From NCBI RefSeq assembly GCF_018860245.1, contig NZ_JAHKPD010000008.1, forward strand, positions 129,821-193,820: a stretch of DNA of 64,000 bases, read 5' to 3'. Origin of the DNA: Pseudotamlana agarivorans (GTDB taxonomy: Bacteria; Bacteroidota; Bacteroidia; Flavobacteriales; Flavobacteriaceae). The notes under the pieces were generated by a model, which worked only from the letters and a program-made list of their open reading frames with translations, ran no database searches and was not told where the DNA came from. The position numbers and the translations under genes are program-made. Positions 8,282 to 17,358 of the stretch are shown here, one piece after another. Position 1 is the first letter of the stretch, and every line of letters begins with the position of its first letter.

Positions 8282-10420
8282 TTAATTACTATTTGGTAAG
8301 GTTTCAAAATCCATATTATAAAGTGTGAAGCCAAAAATATCGGCATATTGATCAATTATTTTACTTACAGGTGTCCCTGCGCCATGGCCAGCATCGGTTT
8401 CGATTCTGATTAAAACTGGGTGATTACCAGTTTGATTTGCTTGTAAAGCTGCAGCAAATTTAAAACTATGTGCTGGAACCACACGGTCGTCGTGATCGCC
8501 AGTAGTTACCAAGGTGGCTGGGTATTGAATGTCTTGTTTTACTTGATGCACTGGCGAATAGGCTTTAAGGTATTCAAACATTGCTTTACTGTCTTCAGAA
8601 GTTCCATAATCGTAGGCCCAACCTGCTCCAGAGGTAAATGTGTGGTAACGTAGCATGTCTAAAACGCCAACAGCCGGTAAGGCCACACGCATTAAATCGG
8701 GGCGTTGTGTTAGGGTTGCTCCAACCAATAATCCGCCGTTGGATCCGCCGCGAACGGCTAAGAATTCAGACGATGTATAGTTGTTTTTAATTAAATATTC
8801 TCCAGCTGCTATGAAATCGTCGAATACATTTTGTTTTTGCATTTTGGTACCTGCATCATGCCATGCTTTACCATATTCGCCGCCACCGCGTAAATTTGGA
8901 ACAGCATAAATACCACCTTGTTCCATCCAAACGGCGTTTGCGATGCTAAATGAAGGGGTTAAACTGATGTTGAAACCACCATAAGCATATAGCATTGTAG
9001 GGTTTTTTCCGTTTAATTTTAAACCTTTTTTATGTGTAATCATCATCGGTACTTTAGTACCATCTTTTGAAGTATAAAAGACTTGATGACTTTCGTAATC
9101 ACTACTATTAAAATCTATGGATGGTTGCCAATATGATTTGACTTCGCCTGTTTCAGTGTTTAAACTGTAGTTGCTGCCTGGTGTGTAATAATTTGTAAAG
9201 TGAAAATAATCTATGTTTTCATCTTTTTTACTACCAAAACCACTTGCTGTTCCAAGTCCAGGTAGTTTGATTTCCCTAACTAAAGTACCATCAAAATTAT
9301 ATTGCTTAACTTTAGAAATGGCATCTACCATATAGTGTGCTAAGATATAATTACCACTTGTTGCGGGCGATAAAACTTGCTCAGTCTCTGGGATTAAATC
9401 GACCCAATTTTCTGGAGTTGGGTTTGAGGCATCAACAGTAACAATTTTTTTATTAGGCGCATCTAAATTCGTTTCTAAAAATAGCTTACTGCCTTGGTTG
9501 GTTAAAACTTGTGTATCGCTATTGTCGTGATCTAATATGCTAACAAAGGGACTGTTTGGTTTGCTTAGATCTTTTAATAATAATTTATTTCCTGAAGTAG
9601 AGATACTTAGTGATAAAAGTAGATATTTATCATCTTCGGTGACATGGGCTGTAGTATATCTGTGTTTTTCTTCTGGAGTACCACCGTAAATTAAGGTGTC
9701 TTCATTTTGTGGTGTTCCTAATTTGTGATAATATACTTTATGTTGATCTGTTTTGGCCGAAAGTTCGCTACCCTTTGGTTTGTCGTAACTCGAGTAATAG
9801 AAACCTTCATTTTTAAACCAAGAAAGCCCTGAGAATTTAATATCGACAAGGGTGTCTTCCGTTATTTCTTTAGTTTCAGTATCCATGATGATTACTTTGC
9901 GCCAATCGCTACCACCTTCTGAAATAGAATAGGCTAAAATTTCACCATTTTTAGAAAAACTTAAGGCGCCCAAGGAAACCGTGCCATCCATTGAAAATGT
10001 ATTTGGATCTAAGAAAATTTCAGGGGCGCCATCTCCTTTTTTTCTATAAATCACATGTTGGTTTTGTAAGCCATCATTTTTATAAAAATAGGTATAATCG
10101 CCTTCAATAAAGGGAGCGCCTACTTTTTCGTAGTTCCAAAGTTCGGAAAGTCTTTGTTTTAAGGTATCTCTATATGGAATTTGCTTTAAGTAATCGTTTG
10201 TTGCTTTGTTTTCTGCAACCACCCAAGCCTCTGTTTCTGGACTTCTATCATCTTCTAACCAGCGGTAAGGGTCTTTAACTTTAACCCCAAAATAAGTATC
10301 AACGCTGTCTACTTTTTTGCTTTCTGGATATGAGGCTAAAATTTTGTGCTTTTTACTTTCGTTTTGTTTGCAGGCCATAAAAATTGTTAGGACTAATACT
10401 GAACATAGGGTTTTATACAT
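8282..10420 (-). CDS. prolyl oligopeptidase family serine peptidase (S9A), lipoprotein
   Basis: 712 residues, the expected size for prolyl oligopeptidase, which cuts short peptides after proline. The leader [17 protein letters not shown] suggests a lipoprotein with Cys17, so it acts in the periplasm or at a membrane. The N-terminal beta-propeller region (about 30-440, with [11 protein letters not shown] near residue 52) covers a C-terminal alpha/beta-hydrolase domain. Catalytic residues are Ser560 in RGGSNGG, an Asp in DHDDRV and His679 in AGHGAG. It is monocistronic with its own terminator. Confidence 0.93.
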   Translation of the reverse strand: MYKTLCSVLVLTIFMACKQNESKKHKILASYPESKKVDSVDTYFGVKVKDPYRWLEDDRSPETEAWVVAENKATNDYLKQIPYRDTLKQRLSELWNYEKVGAPFIEGDYTYFYKNDGLQNQHVIYRKKGDGAPEIFLDPNTFSMDGTVSLGALSFSKNGEILAYSISEGGSDWRKVIIMDTETKEITEDTLVDIKFSGLSWFKNEGFYYSSYDKPKGSELSAKTDQHKVYYHKLGTPQNEDTLIYGGTPEEKHRYTTAHVTEDDKYLLLSLSISTSGNKLLLKDLSKPNSPFVSILDHDNSDTQVLTNQGSKLFLETNLDAPNKKIVTVDASNPTPENWVDLIPETEQVLSPATSGNYILAHYMVDAISKVKQYNFDGTLVREIKLPGLGTASGFGSKKDENIDYFHFTNYYTPGSNYSLNTETGEVKSYWQPSIDFNSSDYESHQVFYTSKDGTKVPMMITHKKGLKLNGKNPTMLYAYGGFNISLTPSFSIANAVWMEQGGIYAVPNLRGGGEYGKAWHDAGTKMQKQNVFDDFIAAGEYLIKNNYTSSEFLAVRGGSNGGLLVGATLTQRPDLMRVALPAVGVLDMLRYHTFTSGAGWAYDYGTSEDSKAMFEYLKAYSPVHQVKQDIQYPATLVTTGDHDDRVVPAHSFKFAAALQANQTGNHPVLIRIETDAGHGAGTPVSKIIDQYADIFGFTLYNMDFETLPNSN

Positions 10421-10536
10421 AATTGAATACTTTTATAGTTTCAAAAATAAGGAAAACCAAACAGAAATCTTACATTTTAGTAAGGTATGGTGGGTAATAC
10501 GTTTTAAATTTCATTGCTTTGGTGGCCAAAACAAAA

Positions 10537-10566
10537 AAAACTCCTACATAAGTCTGCAGGAGTTAA
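10537..10566 (-). terminator. intrinsic terminator after asd
   Basis: On the minus strand AACTCCT pairs with AGGAGTT around a loop of about 12 bases and runs into eight T. It starts 23 bases after the asd stop. Confidence 0.85.
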
Positions 10567-10588
10567 ACTTTATAAAGTTAAAGATGAA

Positions 10589-11578
10589 TTAAACTAATTC
10601 ATTTTTAATTAGGTATTCAGCAATTTGAATCGTGTTTGTTGCAGCACCTTTTCTAAGGTTGTCGGCAACAATCCACATGTTTAAGGTGTTTGGTTGTGTT
10701 TCATCACGTCTAATACGACCAACAAAAACATCATCCTTATCATGTGCATAAATTGGCATTGGGTAAGAGTTTGTAGCGGTGTTATCTTGCACAACAACCC
10801 CTGGAGTTTCGCTTAATATTTTGCGAACTTCAGCCAAATCGAAATCATTTTCAAACTGTACGTTTACAGATTCAGAATGCCCACCAGCCGTTGGAATTCT
10901 TACCGCTGTAGCGGAAACAGAAAACGTGCTATCACTTAATATTTTTTGTGGTTCTTGAGCTAATTTCATTTCCTCTTTAGTGTAACCGTTTTCTAAGAAA
11001 ACATCACAATGTGGTAATGCATTTCTACCAATAGGATAAGGGTAAGCCATTTCACCATCAATACCTGCGATTTCATTTTCCAATTGTTTCACAGCTTTTA
11101 CACCTGTTCCTGAAACCGATTGATATGTTGAAACTACAACACGTTTCATCGTGAAAGCTTTATGTAATGGCGCTAATGCCATAACCAATTGAATGGTTGA
11201 GCAGTTAGGGTTTGCTATAATTTTATCTTCTTTAGTTAATTCATTTGCGTTAATTTCTGGAACTACTAATTTTTTAGTAGGATCCATACGCCATGCAGAA
11301 GAATTGTCCACTACAGTTGTACCAGCTTCGGCAAATTTTGGAGCCCATTCTACAGAAGTGTCTCCACCAGCTGAAAATAAAGCAATATCAGGACGCATAG
11401 AAACAGCTGTTTCTAATCCAACCACTTTATAATCGGTTCCTTTATAGGTTATTGTTTTTCCAACAGAGCGCTCTGAGGCAACAGGAATTAATTCTGTTAC
11501 TGGGAAATTACGTTCTGCAAGAACTTTTAACATCACTTCGCCAACCATACCTGTGGCTCCAACAACTGCAACTTTCAT
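10589..11578 (-). CDS. asd: aspartate-semialdehyde dehydrogenase
   Basis: 329 residues. It reduces aspartyl phosphate to aspartate semialdehyde with NADPH, feeding lysine, diaminopimelate, threonine and methionine synthesis. The N-terminal Rossmann motif VVGATGMVGEVM (residues 5-16), the catalytic Cys126 in NPNCSTIQ and the GGHSESVNV histidine motif are all present. The tail RKGAATNTIQIAEYL is typical. It has its own probable promoter and terminator, so it is likely a single-gene unit. Confidence 0.96.
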   Translation of the reverse strand: MKVAVVGATGMVGEVMLKVLAERNFPVTELIPVASERSVGKTITYKGTDYKVVGLETAVSMRPDIALFSAGGDTSVEWAPKFAEAGTTVVDNSSAWRMDPTKKLVVPEINANELTKEDKIIANPNCSTIQLVMALAPLHKAFTMKRVVVSTYQSVSGTGVKAVKQLENEIAGIDGEMAYPYPIGRNALPHCDVFLENGYTKEEMKLAQEPQKILSDSTFSVSATAVRIPTAGGHSESVNVQFENDFDLAEVRKILSETPGVVVQDNTATNSYPMPIYAHDKDDVFVGRIRRDETQPNTLNMWIVADNLRKGAATNTIQIAEYLIKNELV

Positions 11579-11617
11579 AATGAATCTTTTTTCTAATTAT
11601 AATAATATTCTGAAAGG

Positions 11618-11625
11618 CAAAACTA
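11618..11625 (-). promoter_or_regulatory. predicted -7 element of asd (TAGTTTTG)
   Basis: On the minus strand TAGTTTTG matches TAnnTTTG 39 bases upstream of the asd ATG. No clear -33 TTG is seen at 19-21 bases, so the support is moderate. Confidence 0.4.
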
Positions 11626-11650
11626 AGTATTAATTCTATTTTTGAATCTA

Positions 11651-11686
11651 AAAAAAGCCCTCATTTTCAGAAAACAAAGGCTTTTT
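11651..11686 (-). terminator. intrinsic terminator, probably for tdk-alr
   Basis: AAAAAAGCC and GGCTTTTT form a hairpin whose minus-strand product ends in seven T. It is 134 bases past the alr stop and upstream of asd, so it should end the tdk-alr transcript. The spacer between alr and the hairpin (11687-11819) has no recognisable gene. Confidence 0.7.
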
Positions 11687-11819
11687 AACAACAAATAACA
11701 CGTTGTTATATATTTAACAGATGTTTATTTTTTTAACAATCGCCTAATTTTATTGATTTTAATCTCTTGAGACGGCCTGCTTTTAGATATGCTGAGGTAA
11801 GGTGGTTGCGAGCGTTTAG

Positions 11820-12929
11820 CTATGACGCAATGATAACGCGCATAACGCGTTGAGAAATATGAGTAATAAGTTCGTAGGAAATGGTGTTCGCAGTTTCAGC
11901 TAATGTTTCAGCATTTGGGGATTCTCCAAAAATAATAACTTCATCACCTTCTTCGCAATCAATATCTGTAACGTTTACCATGATCATGTCCATACAAACA
12001 TTACCAATAATGGGTGCTCTTTTGCCATGAATGGTTACAAAACCTTTACCATGGCCATACTGTCTGCCAATACCATCGGCATGACCAATGGGTAGGGTTG
12101 CAGAGCGTAGAGTTCCTGTGGCTTTATAGCCGCGATTGTATCCGATAGATTCACCTTCAATAATGTCGTGAATTTGTGAAATCACTGTTTTTAAGGTTCC
12201 TATGGGTTTAAAAAACTTATTTTCCTTTTCGGAATTCCCAAAACCATAGAGTCCGATGCCAGAACGTACCATATCAAAATGCGCATCGGGATAATTTAAA
12301 ATACCCGATGTATTACAAATATGATGCAGTGGTTTATAACCCACTTGTTTGGTGAAGTTTTCAGCAATAGATTTAAAATCTTTAATCTGGTTTAGGGTGA
12401 ACTCTTTTTCGTTGAAATCTTCACTGGCTGCCAAATGAGAAAGTAGCGATACTACTTTTAAAGTTTTGGTTTCAGACAGTAAATTTGATATCATATCTAC
12501 ATCTGTATGCCAAAATCCTAATCTGTTTAAACCCGTATTAAACTTGAGGTGAACAGGGTAATCAGTAATATTTTTTTCAGAAAGTGCGGCAATAAATTCT
12601 TTTAATATTTTTATGTTATACAAACTCGGTTCCAAATTGTTTTCTAATAACATATCGAAGTTTACAATTTGTGGATGCAAAACTAAAATAGGAGCTGTAA
12701 CACCACCTTTTCGTAGCGCGAGACCTTCTTCAATGTAAGCAACAGCAAAATAATCGACACCCAATTTTTCTAAATAAAGCGCAATTTCACAAGAGTCACT
12801 TCCGTAGGCATAGGCTTTTACTACGGCCATAAATTTGGTTTCCGGCTTTAATTTCGATTTTAAATAATCAAAATTATGTTCGAGTGCTTTTAAGTTGATT
12901 TCAAGCACGGTTTCTTGTGCTTTAGGCAT
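11820..12929 (-). CDS. alr: alanine racemase
   Basis: 369 residues. A PLP enzyme making D-alanine for peptidoglycan. Lys38 in AVVKAYAYG is the expected PLP Schiff-base lysine; the second catalytic base is the tyrosine of [17 protein letters not shown]-type motif appears as [10 protein letters not shown] near residue 130, and [11 protein letters not shown] near residue 310. Its start overlaps the end of tdk by eight bases, so they are probably co-transcribed. Confidence 0.95.
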   Translation of the reverse strand: MPKAQETVLEINLKALEHNFDYLKSKLKPETKFMAVVKAYAYGSDSCEIALYLEKLGVDYFAVAYIEEGLALRKGGVTAPILVLHPQIVNFDMLLENNLEPSLYNIKILKEFIAALSEKNITDYPVHLKFNTGLNRLGFWHTDVDMISNLLSETKTLKVVSLLSHLAASEDFNEKEFTLNQIKDFKSIAENFTKQVGYKPLHHICNTSGILNYPDAHFDMVRSGIGLYGFGNSEKENKFFKPIGTLKTVISQIHDIIEGESIGYNRGYKATGTLRSATLPIGHADGIGRQYGHGKGFVTIHGKRAPIIGNVCMDMIMVNVTDIDCEEGDEVIIFGESPNAETLAETANTISYELITHISQRVMRVIIAS

Positions 12930-13566
12930 CTTGATCCTTTTTATTGTTTAGTTCTTCACCATCATTAACTTTCATGTTTCTCACTTTATCACGTGTCATC
13001 GCTTTGTAATACGCAGCGCGACTTAATGGTTCGTACTCATTAACTTCCCCTAATAAAACCAAGCTATCATTTTTATTTTTTCGGTAACTATACTGGGCTA
13101 AATTTCCTGTTCTTGTACAAACAGCATGTACCTTAGTTACGTATTCTGCAGTGGCCATTAAATTTGGCATAGGACCAAAAGGATTGCCTTTAAAATCCAT
13201 GTCTAATCCAGCAACAATAACACGAACCCCTTTGTTGGCTAAATCGTTGCAAACGCGTACAATTTCATCATCAAAAAACTGGGCTTCATCTATACCTACG
13301 ACATCACAACCATCTGCCAGAATAGGGATGTTAGCAGCTGCAGGAACCGGCGTAGAGCGAATTTCATTGGCGTCGTGCGAAACCACCATGTCTTCATCAT
13401 AACGAACATCGAGTGCTGGTTTAAAGATTTCAACTTTTTGTCTCGCGATTTGTGCACGTTTTAATCGGCGAATAAGCTCTTCCGTTTTACCAGAAAACAT
13501 CGAGCCACAGATCACTTCAATCCAGCCAAATTGTTCTTTATGATTTACTGTATTTTCAAGAAACAT
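12922..13566 (-). CDS. tdk: thymidine kinase (type II)
   Basis: 214 residues. It phosphorylates thymidine with ATP in nucleoside salvage. The P-loop GSMFSGKT (21-28) and the DEAQFF motif with catalytic Glu94 are clear. The zinc-binding lobe is altered: canonical type II enzymes have two cysteine pairs, while here the first pair reads CTRTG and the second SRAAYYK, leaving one cysteine. The lasso-domain residues ([10 protein letters not shown]) are otherwise kept. Loss of zinc ligands appears compatible with function in Bacteroidota (inference). Confidence 0.95.
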   Translation of the reverse strand: MFLENTVNHKEQFGWIEVICGSMFSGKTEELIRRLKRAQIARQKVEIFKPALDVRYDEDMVVSHDANEIRSTPVPAAANIPILADGCDVVGIDEAQFFDDEIVRVCNDLANKGVRVIVAGLDMDFKGNPFGPMPNLMATAEYVTKVHAVCTRTGNLAQYSYRKNKNDSLVLLGEVNEYEPLSRAAYYKAMTRDKVRNMKVNDGEELNNKKDQDA

Positions 13567-13831
13567 TTTGTAATTTTAACAAGGAACTTTTTTTAACTTT
13601 TAATTGAAGCGAAAATAAGTTATTTTGCGACTAGTAATAAGCTTTTATGACTTGCATAGCTTGACTATGGAAAGGGAAAAAGCCGAAAAACTAGAGCAAA
13701 AGAGCTTTTTTAGCCAATTTAAAATGTTGAAACGAGTTCATTAAACAAAGGAAATATTCGTTTGCATAAAGGTGGCGCAAATTTATTAAAAATCAAAAGC
13801 CCACGCTGCAATAATTAAAATTTTATAAACA

Positions 13832-14566
13832 ATGAAGAAGAAGTTAGAATCGGATCTTGTTAGTATTGCACACAGAATTCTTAAACTAAAAGGGAAAGAG
13901 GATGTTGTGAAATTGCAAGCGGAAGCGGGAGCACTTTATGAGGCGCTTACCGTATTAAAATTTGCAGAGGAAAATTTTGATGGTGAATTACCAAAAATCG
14001 GCAATGATTCTTCCTTTTTTGGCATGTTAGACAGTGCTTTTAATAATAAAGTGAGTGATAATATTGAAATAGAAGATAAAATTTACGTCAATTTTGATGA
14101 TGCTAATCGCGAGGTGATTACCGAACCCGCCATGTCTAAAATAAAGGATATGCTGGAGTTTATGCCGGAAGAACCGGAAGAGGTTGAAGCGGTTTTTGAG
14201 GAAGCCATTCCACCGGTAACTAAATTAAATGATGATTTTGAAGAAATCACCGAGGGTTTTAAAGATATGCCTATTTTTGACCCCGTTCCAAATCATGTTT
14301 CGAACCAAAAGAAATCACTGAATGATAAATTGAAATTTGGTGGATTCAATATTGGTCTAAACGATAAAATTGCTTTTATAAAGCATTTGTTTGACGGTAA
14401 AAATGAAGATTACGATCGTGTGATTTCGCAATTAAACACCATTGATACCTTGGCAAATGCTAGAGATTTTATTCAGAATATGGTGAAACCAGATTACAAC
14501 AACTGGAGTGGAAAAGAAGAATTTGAAGAACGATTTATTGAAATTATAGAAGGCAAATTCAATTAA
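13832..14566 (+). CDS. conserved protein of unknown function
   Basis: 244 residues, acidic and cytoplasmic (no signal or membrane segment). The N-terminal helix contains KKKLESDLVSIAHRILKLKGK and ELQAEAGALYEAL-like text (KLQAEAGALYEALTVLKF). The middle is Glu-rich and probably disordered (EFMPEEPEEVEAVFEEA, about 110-130). The C-terminal third (about 165-244) with LNDKIAFIKHLFDGKNEDYDRVISQLNTID looks like an ordered helical domain. It is 26 bases upstream of rsmI and transcribed away from tdk. I recognise it as a gene seen next to tdk/rsmI in flavobacteria but cannot give a function. Confidence 0.7.
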   Translation: MKKKLESDLVSIAHRILKLKGKEDVVKLQAEAGALYEALTVLKFAEENFDGELPKIGNDSSFFGMLDSAFNNKVSDNIEIEDKIYVNFDDANREVITEPAMSKIKDMLEFMPEEPEEVEAVFEEAIPPVTKLNDDFEEITEGFKDMPIFDPVPNHVSNQKKSLNDKLKFGGFNIGLNDKIAFIKHLFDGKNEDYDRVISQLNTIDTLANARDFIQNMVKPDYNNWSGKEEFEERFIEIIEGKFN

Positions 14567-14592
14567 AACGAACGCCTTTTCTACCTGTGCCC

Positions 14593-15264
14593 ATGAGTAA
14601 ACTTTACATTGTACCCACTCCCATTGGGAATTTAAAAGACATGACTTTTAGAGCTATTGAAGTTTTAAAAGATGTCGATTTAATATTAGCCGAAGACACA
14701 CGAACTTCGGGAAAACTCCTAAAGCATTATGAAATTTCAACGCATATGCAATCGCATCACATGCATAACGAGCATAAAACGGTCGATGCTATCATTCAGA
14801 AGTTAAAAGGAGGGACTACGGTGGCCTTAATTAGTGATGCAGGAACGCCGGCGATTTCAGATCCTGGATTTTTGTTGTCACGGGCATGTATTGAAAATGA
14901 TATTCCAATAGATTGTTTACCTGGAGCTACAGCTTTTGTGCCTGCTTTGGTAAATTCCGGACTTCCAAACGATAAGTTTGTGTTTGAAGGTTTTTTGCCC
15001 GTTAAAAAAGGACGGCAAACACGTTTACTGCTTTTAGCTGAAGAAACAAGAACCATCATTTTTTATGAGAGTCCGCATAAATTGGTAAAAACTTTAGGGC
15101 ATTTTTGCGAATATTTTGGTGAAGACAGAACGGTTTCTGTTTCCAGAGAATTAACCAAAATGTTTGAAGAAACCGTTAGGGGCACAGCCAAAGAAGTTTT
15201 GGAACATTACACCAATAAACCACCAAAAGGCGAGATAGTTATTGTTGTGGAAGGGAAGAAGTAA
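14593..15264 (+). CDS. rsmI: 16S rRNA (cytidine-1402-2'-O)-methyltransferase
   Basis: 223 residues from ATG 14593, chosen over the GTG two codons earlier. A tetrapyrrole-methylase-fold enzyme that methylates C1402 in the ribosomal decoding centre with SAM. YIVPTPIGNLKDMTFRA at the N-terminus, EDTRTSGKLL (near residue 35), ISDAGTPAISDPG (near residue 80) and LPGATAFVPALV (near residue 115) are signature segments. It is shorter than E. coli RsmI (about 286) because it lacks the C-terminal extension, which is usual in this phylum. Confidence 0.95.
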   Translation: MSKLYIVPTPIGNLKDMTFRAIEVLKDVDLILAEDTRTSGKLLKHYEISTHMQSHHMHNEHKTVDAIIQKLKGGTTVALISDAGTPAISDPGFLLSRACIENDIPIDCLPGATAFVPALVNSGLPNDKFVFEGFLPVKKGRQTRLLLLAEETRTIIFYESPHKLVKTLGHFCEYFGEDRTVSVSRELTKMFEETVRGTAKEVLEHYTNKPPKGEIVIVVEGKK

Positions 15265-15310
15265 GGCTTATAGCTGAACCTTTGGCAACCGTTAAAATCA
15301 CGTTCTAAAA

Positions 15311-15340
15311 TTGAATGTTTAGATTAAATTTGTAAATTTG
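15311..15340 (+). promoter_or_regulatory. promoter of the toxin-antitoxin cassette (TTG-N19-TAAATTTG)
   Basis: TTG at 15311-15313 is followed after exactly 19 bases by TAAATTTG at 15333-15340, a full match to the Bacteroidota promoter TTG-N19-TAnnTTTG. A second TAAATTTG copy lies immediately before it (15325-15332), a tandem duplication of the -7 box. The antitoxin ATG at 15346 begins only five bases after the -7 element, so the mRNA is likely leaderless. Confidence 0.65.
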
Positions 15341-15345
15341 ATAAT

Positions 15346-15579
15346 ATGGATTTAAGCTTAGAAAATAAAAAAATAGAATTAATTCAATGGTTATCAACTT
15401 TGGATGATACTTCCTTGATTGATAAGCTAATGAGATTGAGAGAAAAGGAGAAAAATGATTGGTGGAATGAAATTTCTGCAAAAGAAAAAGAGTCTATTGA
15501 GAAAGGAATCCAGGAAGCCGATAACGGAAAATTGACTTCTCACTCAAACGTGAAAGGAATTTATGAAAAGTGGCTATAA
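15346..15579 (+). CDS. putative type II antitoxin
   Basis: 77 residues, charged and mostly helical. It begins with KKIELIQWLSTLDD, has KEKESIEKGIQEADNGK in the middle and ends SNVKGIYEKWL. This is the shape of the small antitoxins paired with RelE/ParE toxins in Bacteroidota: an N-terminal helical half and a C-terminal segment that wraps the toxin. The toxin gene starts 17 bases before its stop. No DNA-binding fold is obvious. The call depends mostly on the partner gene. Confidence 0.7.
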   Translation: MDLSLENKKIELIQWLSTLDDTSLIDKLMRLREKEKNDWWNEISAKEKESIEKGIQEADNGKLTSHSNVKGIYEKWL

Positions 15580-15864
15580 AATTCTTTGGACTGACCATGC
15601 CATATCTGAGCTGATAGAAACTATTGAATATCTTGAGAACAAATGGACTGAAAGAGAATTAAGAACATTCTCTGCAAAATTAGATCATACCATAGAATTG
15701 ATTTCAAAATCCCCAGAAATTTTTCCAGTATCATTCGAAAAAAAAATATTCGAAAAGCTGTAGTCGAAAAACACAATAATCTTTATTACAGAATTAATAA
15801 AAATTCTGTAGAGATTGTTTCTTTGTTTTCAAACAAAAAGAATCCGAAGAAGAAAAAACTATAA
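15563..15864 (+). pseudogene. RelE/ParE family toxin, frame interrupted at an A9 run (frameshifted or slippage-expressed)
   Basis: The first frame encodes 66 residues from ATG 15563 (YKILWTDHAISELIETIEYL, then LISKSPEIFP), the N-terminal half of a RelE/ParE plasmid-stabilisation toxin, and stops at 15761-15763. The expected C-terminal half, RKAVVEKHNNLYYRIN then VEIVSLFSNKKNP, continues in the -1 frame to the stop at 15862-15864. The two frames meet at nine A residues (15738-15746). In frame the site reads A AAA AAA, the classical -1 slippery heptamer; one -1 slip gives FEKK-NIRK and a full toxin of about 100 residues. It could be a true inactivating deletion, a sequencing error, or slippage-controlled expression; the DNA alone does not decide. 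Confidence 0.8.
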
Positions 15865-15865
15865 A

Positions 15866-16020
15866 AACCGTTGCTTAACAATGCTATAAGTAATTGCTAT
15901 TTCTCACTTACTTTGGAAATTCGTATGGAGTTTCCAAGTTGGAATGTACTTGTGAAATTGAGTACTAACCCACGTAACTACGCATAGACAAGACAGTCAT
16001 AAAACATACGCCGCTTCAAA
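15866..16020. repeat. noncoding block following the toxin-antitoxin cassette (possible dispersed flavobacterial element)
   Basis: Directly after the toxin stop comes ACCGTTGCTTAACAATGC, then a segment with the imperfect hairpin GGAAATTCGTATGGAGTTTCC and a distal part with CCCACGTAACTACGCATAG. From memory, similar noncoding text follows small accessory genes in other Flavobacteriaceae; this is an inference, not a search result. AACCGTT also occurs just upstream of the cassette (15287-15293), so the cassette lies between two AACCGTT copies. No open reading frame is seen in the block. Confidence 0.4.
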
Positions 16021-16080
16021 CTTGTTTTTCCTTAAATTTTATGAAGAATTATTGAAATGGTGTTTAAAAAAAATATTAAA

Positions 16081-16425
16081 ATGAATATAGAAACTTTTAA
16101 AAACAAATTACAAGCGAATGCAAAAACCATTGCTTTTGCTGATACCATGAGTACTATAGAGGCTAACTATACTTTTACACCAACAGCCTTTATAAATGGC
16201 GCCTTAAAAAATACTGCAGGTGAAAATTCAGGGTCTTGTAAGCTGTTCGCTTTTGCGAAGAAACAAGGCTTTACAAAAGAAGAAACATTGGCCTGCTTTG
16301 GTAAATTTTATTTTGAAGATGTTTTAGAGGACCCAAATGGTTCGGGACACCAAAATATTAGAAACTTTATGAAAACAGGTTTTGAAGGTTTGGTTTTCGA
16401 AGGAGACGCTTTAACGGAAAAATAG
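16081..16425 (+). CDS. HopJ-type protein (type III effector HopJ family name)
   Basis: 114 residues from ATG 16081; eight extra upstream codons (MVFKKNIK) are possible but less typical. A small soluble protein with FADTMSTIEANYTFTPTAF near residue 23, then NSGSCKLFAFAK and EDPNGSGHQNIRNFM. These segments fit the HopJ family (named after a Pseudomonas effector), which is widespread in free-living marine bacteria lacking type III secretion. No secretion genes are nearby, so an effector role is not supported; the biochemical function is unknown. Confidence 0.8.
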   Translation: MNIETFKNKLQANAKTIAFADTMSTIEANYTFTPTAFINGALKNTAGENSGSCKLFAFAKKQGFTKEETLACFGKFYFEDVLEDPNGSGHQNIRNFMKTGFEGLVFEGDALTEK

Positions 16426-16449
16426 ATGACTGCTATAATCTGAACGGTT

Positions 16450-16705
16450 TTTTGTTATCCTGGAAAAGGCAAAACAGGCGATTTACCACCTCGAAAAGAA
16501 TGTGCTCCCCAGTGGCATGGAGCTCTTTTTGATGAGCTTGATCAGGTAGAACACGTGCTTTTAATAGGCATGTATGCTCAAAAATATTATATAAGACAGG
16601 CCGCCAAGAAAACCTTTACGAAACCGGTTTTGGCTCACAAAAAACCCTTGGTTTGAGGTTGAGGTATTGCCTAAGTTGAGGTCTAGAGTTAAAAACTTGA
16701 TGTAA
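16450..16705 (+). pseudogene. decayed uracil-DNA glycosylase family gene
   Basis: In one frame 16450-16656 reads FCYPGKGKTGDLPPRKEC, then APQWH and LLIGMYAQKYYI, which are signature segments of the single-domain uracil-DNA glycosylase family common in bacteria. A stop lies just upstream in this frame (16441-16443), so the N-terminal catalytic part is gone. After FTKPVLAH the frame stops, while an overlapping frame gives KNPWFEVEVLPKLRS and ends at TAA 16703-16705, matching the family C-terminus. The segment that normally holds the HPSPRN motif is deleted. The gene is therefore truncated, internally deleted and frameshifted. Confidence 0.75.
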
Positions 16706-16767
16706 TTACTTGGCTTCAGTTTAAACGTTATAAAAATCAATTGTAAATCTACATCGTACGAACATCT

Positions 16768-17358
16768 TTAAATATGCTTCCCCTTTTCCCAGCCATGTTT
16801 GCCTAAGTATTGTTCACCACTTTCCACGGCGTCACTTTCAATAGTAGTAGCCATACTATCATTCCATCTGTTTAAATATCCAAATAATGAGATGACCCCA
16901 AGAATCTCTACTATTTCACCTTCATCCCAATATTTATTCAATCGTTTTTTTATGGCTTCATCAACCGCATTTGGCACTTGCGACACAGCTAAGCTAAAAT
17001 CTAGGGCAGCGCGCTCTGCTTCATTAAAAGCAGGGTGGCTTCGGTATTCCCAAATATGATCTAGTTGTTCTTGTTCGGCACCATAACGCTCAGCAGCTCG
17101 AATGGCATGCGCTTGACAATACCTACAGCCCGTGGCGTTACTAGACACCCAGGCTATCATACGTTTTAAAGCAGAAGTTACACGGCCTTCGTTGGCCATC
17201 ACCGCTTTATTCAAATTAATAAAAGCTTTACTAATGGCTGGTCGGCGCTGCATAGTGAGCACAGAATTAGGGCAAAAGCCTAAAGTTTCATTGAAAAAAG
17301 TGGCCAATTCTTTGGTTTCTAAATCATGATCGGCAGATAAAGGTGTTACTAAAGGCAT
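16768..17358 (-). CDS. carboxymuconolactone decarboxylase / AhpD-like peroxidase-related protein
   Basis: 196 residues from ATG at 17358 (MPLVTPLSAD); an upstream 15-codon extension is possible but does not look like family N-termini. The AhpD-type motif Cys78-x-x-Cys81-x-x-His84 (TGCRYCQAHAIRAAERYGA) marks the redox centre. The family includes alkylhydroperoxidases, but the real substrate is unknown. The protein also keeps EVLGVISLFGYLNRWND-like text (EILGVISLFGYLNRWND) near residue 155. It is divergent from osmC, a second thiol peroxidase family gene, with a palindrome between them. Confidence 0.85.
   Translation of the reverse strand: MPLVTPLSADHDLETKELATFFNETLGFCPNSVLTMQRRPAISKAFINLNKAVMANEGRVTSALKRMIAWVSSNATGCRYCQAHAIRAAERYGAEQEQLDHIWEYRSHPAFNEAERAALDFSLAVSQVPNAVDEAIKKRLNKYWDEGEIVEILGVISLFGYLNRWNDSMATTIESDAVESGEQYLGKHGWEKGKHI

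Noticed and set aside
10317..10592. Plus-strand open frame of 91 codons between prolyl oligopeptidase and asd
   Set aside because: It runs through the promoter region of prolyl oligopeptidase and the asd terminator, and the translation is low-complexity.
16081..16425. Considered a type III secretion effector because of the HopJ name
   Set aside because: No secretion or chaperone gene is near, and the family is common in bacteria without type III secretion.
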